Part shown: one piece after another, positions 7,712 to 17,270 of the stretch
Position numbering within the stretch: position 1 is the first letter of the stretch
How the letters are laid out: each line of letters starts with the position of its first letter
NCBI RefSeq assembly: GCF_037890675.1
Contig: NZ_CP149574.1
Coordinates: 3,572,874 to 3,636,873 of the forward strand
Origin: Methylovirgula sp. 4M-Z18
GTDB taxonomy: Bacteria > Pseudomonadota > Alphaproteobacteria > Rhizobiales > Beijerinckiaceae
Length of the DNA stretch: 64,000 nt
Reading direction: 5' to 3'
The notes under the pieces: generated by a model
Databases searched by the model: none
Seen by the model: only the letters and a program-made list of their open reading frames with translations
What the model was told of the DNA's origin: nothing
Made by a program: the position numbers and the translations under genes

Positions 7712-8746
7712 ATGACGAAATACAAACTCGAGTATATCTGGCTCGACGGTTACAAGCCGGTCGCGAACCTGCGCGGCAAAACGACGATTCGCGAATTCGA
7801 CGCTTTCCCCACGCTCGAGCAATTGCCGCTCTGGGGCTTCGACGGTTCGTCCACACTGCAGGCCGAAGGGTCGAGCTCGGATTGCGTGCTCAAGCCCGTC
7901 CGCGTCGTGCCTGATCCTGAGCGCCTCAACGGCGCTGTCGTGCTCTGCGAAGTGATGATGCCCGACGGCGTCACGCCGCACCCCTCCAACAGCCGCGCCA
8001 CCATCCTGGACGACGAAGGCGCCTGGTTCGGTTTCGAGCAGGAATACTTCTTCTACAAGGACGGCCGCCCGCTCGGCTTCCCCGAGCATGGCTACCCGGC
8101 ACCGCAGGGCCCCTACTACACGGGCGTGGGCTACAAGAATGTCGGCAACGTCGCCCGCGAAATCGTCGAGAAGCATCTCGACATCTGCCTCGCCGCCGGC
8201 ATCAACCATGAAGGCATCAACGCCGAGGTGGCCAAGGGCCAGTGGGAATTCCAGATCTTCGGCAAAGGCTCCCGCGCCGCCGCCGACGAGATGTGGCTCG
8301 CCCGCTATTTCCTGCTGCGCTTGACCGAGAAATACTCGATCGACGTCGAATGGCACTGCAAGCCGCTGGGCGACACCGACTGGAACGGCTCGGGCATGCA
8401 CTGCAACTTCTCGACCGCTTATATGCGCGAAGTCGGCGGAAAGGCCTATTTCGAGGCCCTGATGGCAGCTTTCGCCGCCAACAAGGCCGAACACATCGCC
8501 GTCTATGGTCCGGACAACCATCTGCGCCTTACCGGCAAGCACGAGACCGCCTCGATCGACACCTTCTCCTGGGGCGTCGCCGACCGCGGTGCCTCGATCC
8601 GCGTGCCGCACTCCTTCGTGCGCAATGACTACAAGGGCTATCTCGAGGATCGCCGTCCCAACTCCCAGGCGGACCCGTATCAGATCGCTTCGCAGGTTCT
8701 GAAGACGATCGCCTCCGTCTCGGCCGTGGCGAAGGCCGCCGCCTGA
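7712..8746 (+). CDS. glnII: Glutamine synthetase type II (GSII)
   Basis: A 344-residue cytoplasmic enzyme that makes glutamine from glutamate, ammonia and ATP. It has the short eukaryote-like GSII form and lacks the adenylylation loop of GSI. Seen are the beta-grasp N-terminus with LWGFDGSST, the catalytic-site segments WFGFEQEYFF, NHEGINAEVAKGQWEFQI and GSGMHCNFST, and the ATP/glutamate site GASIRVPHS. The ATG at 7712 starts the conserved MTKYKLEYIWLDG; the longer upstream frame is not conserved. It is expressed from a sigma-54/NtrC control region and is likely restrained by the divergent gstI product. A strong terminator follows 23 bases after the stop. Confidence 0.97.
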   Translation: MTKYKLEYIWLDGYKPVANLRGKTTIREFDAFPTLEQLPLWGFDGSSTLQAEGSSSDCVLKPVRVVPDPERLNGAVVLCEVMMPDGVTPHPSNSRATILDDEGAWFGFEQEYFFYKDGRPLGFPEHGYPAPQGPYYTGVGYKNVGNVAREIVEKHLDICLAAGINHEGINAEVAKGQWEFQIFGKGSRAAADEMWLARYFLLRLTEKYSIDVEWHCKPLGDTDWNGSGMHCNFSTAYMREVGGKAYFEALMAAFAANKAEHIAVYGPDNHLRLTGKHETASIDTFSWGVADRGASIRVPHSFVRNDYKGYLEDRRPNSQADPYQIASQVLKTIASVSAVAKAAA

Positions 8747-8769
8747 GATTGAACGCTCGCGAGTGCCGA

Positions 8770-8803
8770 CGGCGCGGATCGCAGGATCCGCGCCGTTTTC
8801 GTT
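8770..8803 (+). terminator. Rho-independent terminator of glnII
   Basis: An 11-base perfect stem, CGGCGCGGATC (8770-8780) with GATCCGCGCCG (8785-8795), closes a 4-base loop. It is followed by TTTTCGTTT. Confidence 0.9.
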
Positions 8804-9310
8804 TCAGGGTGTAAAAAGGCCCGCATATTGCCCCCGGTCCGGCATCGCGCACGATGCGTATGCCCCGCTCGACGATTCGATGAGCCTGCACCGAAAGCTT
8901 GAGCAACGGGGCACGGCAACAAAATTCGTATCCGTGCCCGGAGTAGACCGGGGCTATCTGAAGTAGGCGGGTCGGCTGGAGATGGCCAACCAATGATATT
9001 TCACACGTGGCGCGCGCCTTGAATGTCGACCATTCGACGATCCATCGTCGTATGAACAGGATCGGCTTGATTCCACCCAACCGGCGCTGAATCCAGATCG
9101 GCAAAAGGGATAGCGTGTTTTCGCGACGCAGCCGTGTATGCTCTCTAGCGCCGAGGGCGGGCATCCAGCAGGCGAAATGGCTGGATCGTGAGCCAACAGG
9201 CATGGCCGCTGGAGTTGGTATAATTATCCGGTCATTTATTATTACATCTTCGAACGACGATTGAAGAATGCCCTCATCAAGTTGTGTGCGCTGTTGGTAC
9301 GAGGTGCCCA
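8804..9310. other. Intergenic stretch without a supported gene
   Basis: About 500 bases between the glnII terminator and the next gene. Short frames on both strands show no domain, no good ribosome site and no codon pattern like the neighbours. The last 100 bases are relatively AT-rich (for example the run around 9220-9250) and probably hold the promoter of the following gene, but no clear -35/-10 pair was found. Confidence 0.5.
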
Positions 9311-12300
9311 GTGAAGCAAGGATCCACGGCAAATATTTCGTTCAGCATGCCGACACGGGAGCCTCTCGGGCCAGCAACGGCGGGTAAAGGGCTTCCACCT
9401 CTCTTTTCCTATATTTGGCTGAACAGCCGTCGGCAGCAGGTCATTATTCTGGCCGTCGTGCTGTTCTCCCTTCCACTCTACTTCCTGTCGCTCGACCTGC
9501 CGCGCAGCATCGTCAACGATGCCATTCAGGGACGTGCCTTCCAGCACGGCGTCGCCGAGGCCCCGCTCTTCGCCTTCAGCCTGACGCTGCCGGCCTTCAT
9601 GGGCGGCGGGGCCTTGAGTTATCCCGGCGTGATGTTCTCCCGCATTGCGTATCTCATGGTGCTGAGCTTGGTCTTCATGCTGCTGGTGCTGGTCAACGGC
9701 GCCTTTCGCTATGTGATCAACATGCAGAAGGGCAAGCTCGGCGAGCACCTCTTGCGCCGCCTTCGGCTCGACCTGTTCAACCTGCTGCTGCGCTTCAAGC
9801 CCGAGTCGATCCGCAATGTCCGCTCGGCTGAAGTCGCCACCATCATCCGCGACGAGGTCGAGCCCATCGGCGGCTTTGTCGGCGACGCCTATATCGCACC
9901 TGCCTTCCTGGGCAGCCAGGCGCTCACCGCCCTCGGCTTCATCCTGCTGCAGAGCCCGATGCTCGGGGCCCTCGCCGCAGCAATAGTGCTGGTGCAATGT
10001 GCAGTCATCCCGCGCCTCCGGCGGGAGCAATTGAGGCTTGGCCGCCAGCGCCAAGCGCGTTCGCGCTCCCTAGCCGGCCATGTCGGCGATATCGTCGACG
10101 GCATCGCCGAGGTCAGTAATCACGGCACGGCCGCCTACGAACGGCAGAAGATTATCAAGCTTCTCGATGAACTCTTCTGGATCCGATATGACCTTTATGG
10201 CCGGAAGTTCATGGTGAAGTTCATCAACTCCGTGCTGGCGCAGGTAACGCCATTCCTGTTCTACTCCCTCGGCGGATATTTCGCGCTTCGCGGCTCGCTC
10301 GACATTGGCCAACTCGTGGCGGTAATCGCCGCCTATCGCGATCTGCCGCCCCCGATCAAGGAGCTGATCGACTGGGACCAGCAACGCCAGGACGTGCAGG
10401 TCAAGTATGAACAGATCGTGGAACAATTCTCCCTGGCCGAGCTGCCCGAGCTTGCCGTCGAGACGCCCGAACTGGCGGCCGGCAGCACCATCGCCATCGA
10501 AGCTTTGCGCGTGCGTGCACCGAGCGGCGACGTCCTGCTCGACAACGCCAATCTGACCCTGCCTGTGGGTTCGCATATCCTGCTGACCGGCTCGCGCGGC
10601 GACGGCTTCATCACGCTCGTCCAGGTTCTTGCACGCCGCTTGACGGAATTCGGCGGCAAGATACGCCTTGCCGGGCAGGATATCGCGGCTTTTTCGCCAC
10701 GCTGGATCGGGGAGAATGTCGGATACCTCAGTCCCGACTGCACCATCTTCGGGGGGTCTTTGCGAGAGAACATCGTCTACAGTCTACATAGCTCGCCCAT
10801 CACGCAAGATCTGCTCGACTCCAACGATCCGAAGGTGATGCGGCAAAAGCCTGGAGCGGACGCGGACACGGCAGCCGATTCGATCGATCTTCAACGGGCT
10901 GGGGCGGCCAGTCCCCAAGAGCTCGACCGCATGATCGTCGCCCTGCTGCAGGAGGTCGGCCTGGCCGATGCCATCTACGGTTTCGCGCTCGCGCGCAAAT
11001 TGACGACGGAGCCCGATCCGGAGCTAGCGCAACGCATCATTATCTGCCGTCGGCAGCTCGTCCAGGAACTCAAGGACACCCATCTCGCGGACTTGATCGA
11101 GCCGTTCGATCCAACGCGCTTCAACCGCTATGCCACGATCGGCGAAAATCTGTTCTTCGGCGTTCCCGCCCACGAAAGTGCCATCGGTACGCTGGTCGAG
11201 GACCAGCAAATTGCTGCGCTGCTCAGGGACGGGGGACTCGACGACAGCCTTGTCACCCTGGGCGTGAAAGTGGCGGCGACCATGGTGGAAATCTTCTCAC
11301 AGATCTCCGGCGATCATGCCGTGTTCGAGCGCTTCTCCTTCATCGCTTCCAGCGACCTGCCGCGCTTTGCCGAAATCGCCTCCCGTGCCGGCACGCGCGG
11401 CATTGGCGCGCTCGCGCATCCGGAACGCCAATCCCTGCTGATGCTGGCGCTTCAATATACGGAGACGCGCCATCGGCTCGGGCTGCTCACCGAGGCCCTC
11501 AGCCAGGAGATCGTGCGAATCCGCAGACGGATCATGGCACTCGATCCTGCCCGGTTCGCCCAGGCCCTGGACTTTTATGCCCCCGACCGGCTGTGCGCTG
11601 CCGCGCCCCTGCGCGATAACCTCTTATTCGGCCGTATCGATCATTCGACAGCGGGGGCTGACGAACGGGTCATGATCGCCTTGCGCAAGGTTGTGCAGGC
11701 GTGCGGCCTCGAACCGACCGTCTATCGACTCGGCCTCGATCAAGAGGCGGGACCAAAGGGGCGCCTGCTGCCGCAGACACACAAATGCGCCCTTGCTCTT
11801 GCCCGCTGTCTCATCAAGCGTCCGAAGATTCTCATTCTCGATCAGCTCGATCTGATGTTTGCGGAGAGCCAGCGAAGCGTCATCCTGGATGTCGCGCGCC
11901 GGCATATGGCGGGCCAAACCCTCATCGTCGCCATGCGCGATACCACCCAGCGCGACTCGTTTGACATCGTGGTGACGACGCGCGGCAACCGCATCGAATC
12001 GGTGGCCATGCCATCTGCCCCACTTGCTCCCGTGGCGCTGCCGCCCGAGACATGGACCGAGGAACTGCCCGAGATCCAAGCCTTGCGCGACATCCCTATG
12101 TTTGCCGTTCTGGACACGCCGCGCCTGAAACTCATTGCCTTCACCAGCGAACGCATCTCGTTCGAACAGAACCAGGTTTTATTCCGACAGGGCGATGTTG
12201 CCGATGCGGCCTACGTCATCCTCTCGGGCACCGTCGATGCCTTCAAGGACTTTGCCGGCGAGAGCTTCCATCTTTCGACCACCGAGCGTCATTCCATCAT

Positions 12301-12535
12301 CGGCGAAATGGGCGTGATCAGCGGAGCGCCCCGCTCCGCCACCATCGTGGCGACGACCGAAGTCGTGGCGCTGAAGATCGCCAAGGACATCTTCCTCAAT
12401 CTCATCGCCGAATTGCCGTCGGTCGCCCTCGTGGTGATGCGCGATCAGGTACGCCGGCTGGGTCTGGCCGAAGAACATCTCGCCGGTTTGATGCGGGCTC
12501 CGGCCCCATCTTCCGAAACATCGCCATTGGAATAG
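9311..12535 (+). CDS. Degenerate ABC-exporter fused to a cyclic-nucleotide-binding domain
   Basis: A protein of about 1070 residues. An exporter-type membrane domain (about residues 30-325) is followed by a nucleotide-binding-like domain and a C-terminal cNMP-binding domain (from IPMFAVLDTPRLKLI; core VLFRQGDVADAAYVILSG, then IIGEMGVISGAPRSATI). The ATPase parts are eroded. The Walker A position reads GSRGDGFIT with no lysine, the signature position reads RLLPQTHK instead of LSGGQ, and Walker B ends ILILDQ with Gln for the catalytic Glu. About 270 residues separate the two halves. Start choice: GTG at 9311 has GAGG upstream; a GTG at 9284 and an ATG at 9347 are alternatives. A sensor or scaffold role is more likely than active transport. 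Confidence 0.85.
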   Translation: MKQGSTANISFSMPTREPLGPATAGKGLPPLFSYIWLNSRRQQVIILAVVLFSLPLYFLSLDLPRSIVNDAIQGRAFQHGVAEAPLFAFSLTLPAFMGGGALSYPGVMFSRIAYLMVLSLVFMLLVLVNGAFRYVINMQKGKLGEHLLRRLRLDLFNLLLRFKPESIRNVRSAEVATIIRDEVEPIGGFVGDAYIAPAFLGSQALTALGFILLQSPMLGALAAAIVLVQCAVIPRLRREQLRLGRQRQARSRSLAGHVGDIVDGIAEVSNHGTAAYERQKIIKLLDELFWIRYDLYGRKFMVKFINSVLAQVTPFLFYSLGGYFALRGSLDIGQLVAVIAAYRDLPPPIKELIDWDQQRQDVQVKYEQIVEQFSLAELPELAVETPELAAGSTIAIEALRVRAPSGDVLLDNANLTLPVGSHILLTGSRGDGFITLVQVLARRLTEFGGKIRLAGQDIAAFSPRWIGENVGYLSPDCTIFGGSLRENIVYSLHSSPITQDLLDSNDPKVMRQKPGADADTAADSIDLQRAGAASPQELDRMIVALLQEVGLADAIYGFALARKLTTEPDPELAQRIIICRRQLVQELKDTHLADLIEPFDPTRFNRYATIGENLFFGVPAHESAIGTLVEDQQIAALLRDGGLDDSLVTLGVKVAATMVEIFSQISGDHAVFERFSFIASSDLPRFAEIASRAGTRGIGALAHPERQSLLMLALQYTETRHRLGLLTEALSQEIVRIRRRIMALDPARFAQALDFYAPDRLCAAAPLRDNLLFGRIDHSTAGADERVMIALRKVVQACGLEPTVYRLGLDQEAGPKGRLLPQTHKCALALARCLIKRPKILILDQLDLMFAESQRSVILDVARRHMAGQTLIVAMRDTTQRDSFDIVVTTRGNRIESVAMPSAPLAPVALPPETWTEELPEIQALRDIPMFAVLDTPRLKLIAFTSERISFEQNQVLFRQGDVADAAYVILSGTVDAFKDFAGESFHLSTTERHSIIGEMGVISGAPRSATIVATTEVVALKIAKDIFLNLIAELPSVALVVMRDQVRRLGLAEEHLAGLMRAPAPSSETSPLE

Positions 12536-12870
12536 GAACGGCCCGCGGGTCGTCGCGCTCGTTCAAACGCCACCGCCCCTTCCTCATCTTTCCGATTGCC
12601 GGCTGCCCGAGCCGCCTCGAAACGCTCGATTCCGCCCCACATCTCCACGTAACATATTGAATAATAATGTATATTAACCCTACTAGTTTGTTCTCAAAAA
12701 ATTTTTGAGCGCTCACCCATCGTTCTCGCGCGATCGGTCCCGTGTTGCTGACATTTGTAATTCCGTGACAAATGTTCACTATATGTTCTTTTCCAAATTT
12801 GTCAAATTTCGAACCGGAGCCGCCAACAGATCCAAATACGATTGCCCTGATGCGTCACGAGACTCTTCGA
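12536..12870. other. Convergent intergenic region with hairpins, no gene
   Basis: These 335 bases lie between two converging genes. CTCAAAAA (12693-12700) pairs with TTTTTGAG (12702-12709), and ACATTTGT (12751-12758) pairs with ACAAATGT (12768-12775) over a 9-base spacer. Both lie in a markedly AT-rich patch (12655-12840) and may act as bidirectional terminators. No coding frame is supported. Confidence 0.5.
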
Positions 12871-13545
12871 TCAGTGCAGTCGGCCTTCCTGACGTCCGAT
12901 CGACGCCTTGACGGCGTCGACGATCTCCTGCGTGGACGGGAATTTCCCAATCCCCTCCAACCCCTCACTGCATTCTATGTGGGTCCAGCGCACGAGCCCG
13001 TCACGGTCGATCAGAAACTGCCCTTTGAGCTGAGGCCATTGCCGCTCCATGTCGGCGTGATCGGTCTGGTTCTCGATATAACCGTCAAGCTTGGCCTGCG
13101 CCGCCGCAGCTTGCGAGACCGGCAGGGGTTCGGGCAGGTCGCCGGTCGGATTGACGCGTATTTCCGCCAACGCCGCTATCAGATCCTGTGTCGGCACCGG
13201 CCTGGGGACACCGTAGGCCCGATGCGTGAAAAGCTCGGGATCGGTTGCGATGCGCAAGCGGCTCGGGCGAAACTTGAAATAGAGGCGTGCGTTTTCGAGT
13301 TCGGTGGCGACGATGCCGAGCGTCTCGACCCCCATTGCCTGCAACTGGGGCCCGGCGGCCCCCATCTGCGCGATCGCCCTGCGGCAGAAGGGACACCAGA
13401 GCCCGACGAACAGGGCGAGGAAAAGAGAACTCTTTCCGCGATAGTCAGAGAGCGACACACTGCCCGCCCCGTCGAGGGTAGGCAACGAGAAATCGGGTGC
13501 GCGTTCGCCCAGAGCAATCGGTACCTGCATTGGCGTCATGGTCAT
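12871..13545 (-). CDS. Peroxiredoxin-like (AhpC/TSA, thioredoxin-fold) protein
   Basis: A 224-residue thioredoxin-fold protein. The N-terminus GERAPDFSLPTLDGAGSVSL and LSDYRGKSSLFLALFVGLWCP are typical of the AhpC/TSA/redoxin group. The active site reads WCPFCRR, a CxxC pair as in thioredoxin-like reductases rather than the single peroxidatic Cys of classical AhpC. No signal peptide is seen, so it acts in the cytoplasm. The start at 13545 has GGGAG 6 bases upstream. It lies 92 bases downstream of the cyclase gene on the same strand. Substrate (peroxide or disulfide) is uncertain. Confidence 0.88.
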   Translation of the reverse strand: MTMTPMQVPIALGERAPDFSLPTLDGAGSVSLSDYRGKSSLFLALFVGLWCPFCRRAIAQMGAAGPQLQAMGVETLGIVATELENARLYFKFRPSRLRIATDPELFTHRAYGVPRPVPTQDLIAALAEIRVNPTGDLPEPLPVSQAAAAQAKLDGYIENQTDHADMERQWPQLKGQFLIDRDGLVRWTHIECSEGLEGIGKFPSTQEIVDAVKASIGRQEGRLH

Positions 13546-13636
13546 GCGAAACTCCCTTCATCGTAACCAAAAAAACATCGTGTCGGAAATGGGATGCTGG
13601 CGTTCGGCAGAAACGATGCGACGATCAGGAATCGAG

Positions 13637-16600
13637 CTAACAGAGAAACGGCAAAACCATCAATGCGTCCGGCTCGAGGCCGGCCCGCAGGCAGACCTCT
13701 TCCGACTTCGCCAAGTATAGCGCTGCTTCGTCTTGGTTCCCAGCGTCCAAATGGAGAGTGCCCAGACCATCATAGCACGGAAAGAGGAATTGCGGCTCCC
13801 CCGTCTGCTCGGCGAGGTGCAGCGCCTCCTCATATGACGCGAATGCGAGGGCACGCTCGCCACGGCATTGATAGATCTGACCTAGAATGATCAGCGGCGC
13901 GGCCAGGTGATCGAGCAAGCCCAACCGACGATCGAGGCTCACAGCCATTTGCGCCGCCTTGACGCCCTCAGCCTCGCAATGGTCTGTCAGGGCGCAATAG
14001 GCGACGGCGAGATTGGCATAGATCCGGGACTGGAAGCCCAGATCTCCCACTTTCTTGGCGGTCTCCAGCCCACGCAAGCAAGTCGCGACGCTCTGCTCCG
14101 GATTGAGAGAACTGTAAAGCACGCCGAGATTGGTGTAGCCCCGGCAGGCCGCCTGCAGCAGATGATGATCCTCGGCAAGCCGGACGCTCTGCTCGATCTG
14201 CTCGACCGCAGCCGCCGGCTGGCCGGTGCGCGCCAGCGCGACGCCCATCGTGTTGTAGGCGTGCGCACGTATGGCCGCGAGTTCGCGAACGCGTTCCGGT
14301 TCAGGTTCGCCGCCGCCATCGCGATCCGTTTCGGCGAGTGCCCGCTCCGCCCAGGCGATCGCGCCGTCATTGTCGCCGGCCCGAAAGGCGAGACGGCCGA
14401 TCTCCTGAAACAGCTGCGCGCGCTCGGGCGAATACCCCCCATCGCCAAGCAGAGCGAGGCCTTGCGTGAAACAGGTCCTCGCCCTTTCGCGATCTCCCGC
14501 TTCCCAATGCAGGCCGCCGATCTTGCGCTGGAGCCGCGCCTCGCCCGCCTGGTCGGCCTCTGCCTCAAACGACTGCCGCACCGCCTCATAGTGAACCGCG
14601 GCCTCCGTTCGCCGCTCGGTCAGCGCCAACAAATCCGCCAGCCGCTCTCGCGTGGCCTGGACGTCGCTCTGGCAGTCCCGGCAATCCGCCAGCGTGCGCA
14701 AGGCCCGTTCATAGTGCCGGATCGCATCGTCATTGGCATAGACGGCGCGGGCCCGATCGCCGGCGGCCATGAGATAGCGGGCGCCCTTGGCCTTATCGAA
14801 GCTTAAGCTCCAATGGTGCCCTAGCGCTTCGAGATCGCTCAACCGCTCGGGCTGAGCGCCCACGGCGCGTTCGAGCGCGCCGCCCGCCCGTTCATGCAAT
14901 TCGGTCCTGCGGGCGAGAAGCAGATTCTGATAGACGGCCTCATGGATAAGGGCATGGGTGAAACGATAGCTGCCGCCCCCGTCGCCGATCCGGCAAACAA
15001 AATCCGCGTCGGTCAGGCATTGAAGCGTGGCTTCGACCGCAGCCGGTTCGGCGGCCATAGCGACAAGAAGGGGCTGCTCGAACGCGATGCCAAGCACGGC
15101 CGCATCATGCAGCACGCGCCGCTCGCCAGCGGCCAGCTTGTCGACGCGCGACAGCAACAGGCCGTGCAAGGTTGGCGGCACATCCTCGGTGTCAAGCGAG
15201 GCGGCGCGGATCCAGCGACCGCCGTCGCGCTTGAGCACGCCCCTCGCCACAAGGCTTCGCACGATCTCTTCCACAAAGAGGGGATTGCCGCCTGCCCGCC
15301 GGGCCACGAAGGTTCGTATTTCTTCAAGGGCATCGCCATCGGCTTCGCCGAAGAGAGCGCCGACGAAGGCGCGCGTATCGTCCGGTGACAGCGGGGAGAG
15401 GTGAAGGGTCGACTGCGTGGCATGGGTGAGACGAAGAGGGGATCCGCCGGGGCGCTGGGACAGCACGACCATCAGGCGCCGGTCGGCGAGGTGATCGGCG
15501 ACATCACGCAGCAGATCCACGGAGGCCGTATCGGCCCAGTGGAGATCTTCGACAATGATGAGAAGATGCCCCTGATCGAGGCGTCGTTCGATCAGCATGC
15601 GCGCCGCGAGTGCAATCTGACGTTTCACTTGTTCCGGCGCGAGTTCCTCGGATTGCGCGCCCTCGACGCCAAGCAGATGACTCAGGACCGGCGCGACAGC
15701 ATCCGCCATTTCGGATTGGGCGCCGAGCGCAACGAGCCCCGCGGCCAGCTTTTGGCTTGCCGTTTCAAGCGTATCGTCCCGATGCATCCGATAGGCTTCG
15801 CGGAACAGGGCGCCGAAAACGCCGTAGGCAGGTTCACCGAGTGACGAACATGTGGTGCGGCGAACGGCGCCACCTGCAAGTCGTCCTTGCGCTTCCAGCA
15901 AAGCGAGAAATTCATTGGTGAGCCGCGATTTGCCGGAACCGGCCTCACCGACAAGATTGACGATCTGGGCTTGCCCGCCTTGCGCCCGCTCGAAGGCTGT
16001 GACGAGCCGCGCCAGTTCATCGTCGCGTCCGACCATCCGGCTTTCCAGCCCATGTGTCGCGAGCCCGCGTCCCGAAGCCGGTGCCGCCAGGAGTCCGGTC
16101 AGCCGATACGCCGCGACCGGCGTCGCCTTGCCGCGCAACGTCAGTTCCTGCGCGGGCTCAAAACTGAAACGGTGCAGGGTTAGGGCGTGTGTGGCGTCGG
16201 AGACCAGAATCGTTCCCGACGCAGCCGCCAGCAGCCGCGCCGTCGTATTGACGGTGTCGCCGGTTACCGCATAGGCGGCACCGGCGGCTTGGCCGAGATG
16301 GCCGGCAACGACGAGGCCCGTATGAACACCGATATGGAGGCTTACCTGCTGGCCGAGGCGCCCTGCCCAGCGCTTGTTGAGTTCGGCCGCCCTGTCGGTC
16401 ATGTCGAGCGCGGCATTGAGAGCCCGTTCCGGATCGTCCTCATGGGCCACGGGGGCGCCGAACACGGCCAGCACCGCATCGCCGACGAACTTCTCCACGA
16501 AACCTTGATAGCGCGCGACCACATCCGCCAAGGTTTCGAACAGGGCATTCTGGAAGGCCCGCACTTCCTCGGGATCGAGCCGTTCCGCAAGAGCGGTGAA

Positions 16601-16909
16601 GCTGGAGACATCGGCGAAGAGCACCGTCACCTGCCGTCGGTCAGCCTCTGGATCGTCACGCGTCCGGGCTGGTACCGCCGGTGCGGATATCGAGGGCGGG
16701 GAGGCATGAGCAACGTTGTCGGTCGGCACGCCGGTCACACGCGGCCCCCGCGCCGTGCCGCAGCGCGGGCAAAAAGCGAATCCAGGCTCGCAGACAAAAC
16801 CGCAACTCGCGCAGGGCGTCGGTTGCGGACGCCCGCAGCGCGGGCAGAACGCGAAGTCTGATGCCAGCTCTAGACCGCAACTGGCGCATGCCATGGGACG
16901 ATCCGCCAT
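13637..16909 (-). CDS. Adenylate/guanylate cyclase with zinc ribbons, AAA ATPase and TPR repeats
   Basis: A 1090-residue cytoplasmic signalling protein. Two zinc ribbons come first (CASCGLELASDFAFCPRCG and CASCGFVCEPGFAFCPRCG, residues about 6-50). A class III cyclase domain follows (about 90-270) with both metal aspartates (VLFADVSSF and KFVGDAVLAVFG) and the GDTVNTTARL transition-state segment, so it looks active. Then comes a STAND/AAA ATPase with Walker A GEAGSGKS and Walker B LLIIVEDLHWAD, and about 450 residues of TPR-like helical repeats. The start at 16909 begins the first zinc ribbon; AGGAGGGG is upstream, at a longish spacing. The cNMP-binding protein at 9311-12535 is a nearby candidate effector. 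Confidence 0.9.
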   Translation of the reverse strand: MADRPMACASCGLELASDFAFCPRCGRPQPTPCASCGFVCEPGFAFCPRCGTARGPRVTGVPTDNVAHASPPSISAPAVPARTRDDPEADRRQVTVLFADVSSFTALAERLDPEEVRAFQNALFETLADVVARYQGFVEKFVGDAVLAVFGAPVAHEDDPERALNAALDMTDRAAELNKRWAGRLGQQVSLHIGVHTGLVVAGHLGQAAGAAYAVTGDTVNTTARLLAAASGTILVSDATHALTLHRFSFEPAQELTLRGKATPVAAYRLTGLLAAPASGRGLATHGLESRMVGRDDELARLVTAFERAQGGQAQIVNLVGEAGSGKSRLTNEFLALLEAQGRLAGGAVRRTTCSSLGEPAYGVFGALFREAYRMHRDDTLETASQKLAAGLVALGAQSEMADAVAPVLSHLLGVEGAQSEELAPEQVKRQIALAARMLIERRLDQGHLLIIVEDLHWADTASVDLLRDVADHLADRRLMVVLSQRPGGSPLRLTHATQSTLHLSPLSPDDTRAFVGALFGEADGDALEEIRTFVARRAGGNPLFVEEIVRSLVARGVLKRDGGRWIRAASLDTEDVPPTLHGLLLSRVDKLAAGERRVLHDAAVLGIAFEQPLLVAMAAEPAAVEATLQCLTDADFVCRIGDGGGSYRFTHALIHEAVYQNLLLARRTELHERAGGALERAVGAQPERLSDLEALGHHWSLSFDKAKGARYLMAAGDRARAVYANDDAIRHYERALRTLADCRDCQSDVQATRERLADLLALTERRTEAAVHYEAVRQSFEAEADQAGEARLQRKIGGLHWEAGDRERARTCFTQGLALLGDGGYSPERAQLFQEIGRLAFRAGDNDGAIAWAERALAETDRDGGGEPEPERVRELAAIRAHAYNTMGVALARTGQPAAAVEQIEQSVRLAEDHHLLQAACRGYTNLGVLYSSLNPEQSVATCLRGLETAKKVGDLGFQSRIYANLAVAYCALTDHCEAEGVKAAQMAVSLDRRLGLLDHLAAPLIILGQIYQCRGERALAFASYEEALHLAEQTGEPQFLFPCYDGLGTLHLDAGNQDEAALYLAKSEEVCLRAGLEPDALMVLPFLC

Positions 16910-17270
16910 AAGATGATACGAGCGCCCCTCCTGGCCACACCGCGAGACCGGGCAGGCGCGAACCCAAACCCCGATCCCAACGGATCGAACGTCGTCCCAT
17001 GGGAATCGAGGCATGTTCCTGCTCCAAAAGCAGGATTTTGCTCACATTTTTCAAATTTAGGCGGCGCGCGAGGTCGCGGCAAGCGCGATTTTGCTTTTGC
17101 CGCGCGTAATCCCGATCGAAGGCCGGAGCCGGTACTCTTTCGCGACGAATGAACTCAGGCTCATCGCCTTGCATGATGTATAAAACATCATAAATCATTC
17201 TTGAAATTAGATTTTAGCAGGTATACGAATCATTATCAAAGCTTAGAGCCTAACAATTGAGGGGATGGCC
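16910..17270. other. Divergent intergenic region upstream of the cyclase and XRE genes
   Basis: These 361 bases hold the promoters for the cyclase gene (minus) and the XRE-Hyf operon (plus). The right third is AT-rich and contains an inverted repeat (listed separately) and a possible promoter, TTGAAA (17201) with TATACG (17222), whose 15-base spacing is short. No coding frame is supported. Confidence 0.5.
17174..17190 (+). promoter_or_regulatory. Inverted repeat, candidate operator of the XRE regulator
   Basis: TGATGT (17174-17179) and ACATCA (17185-17190) are perfect arms around ATAAA, about 80 bases upstream of the XRE start. Autoregulation by the XRE protein is inferred from position only. 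Confidence 0.4.

Noticed and set aside
8763-8966. Short plus-strand frame after glnII
   Set aside because: It begins on the glnII terminator stem and has no recognisable product or ribosome site.
12871-13566. Plus-strand frame opposite the peroxiredoxin-like gene (12772-13566)
   Set aside because: It is the mirror of a gene with a clear thioredoxin fold and CxxC motif; its own translation shows no domain.
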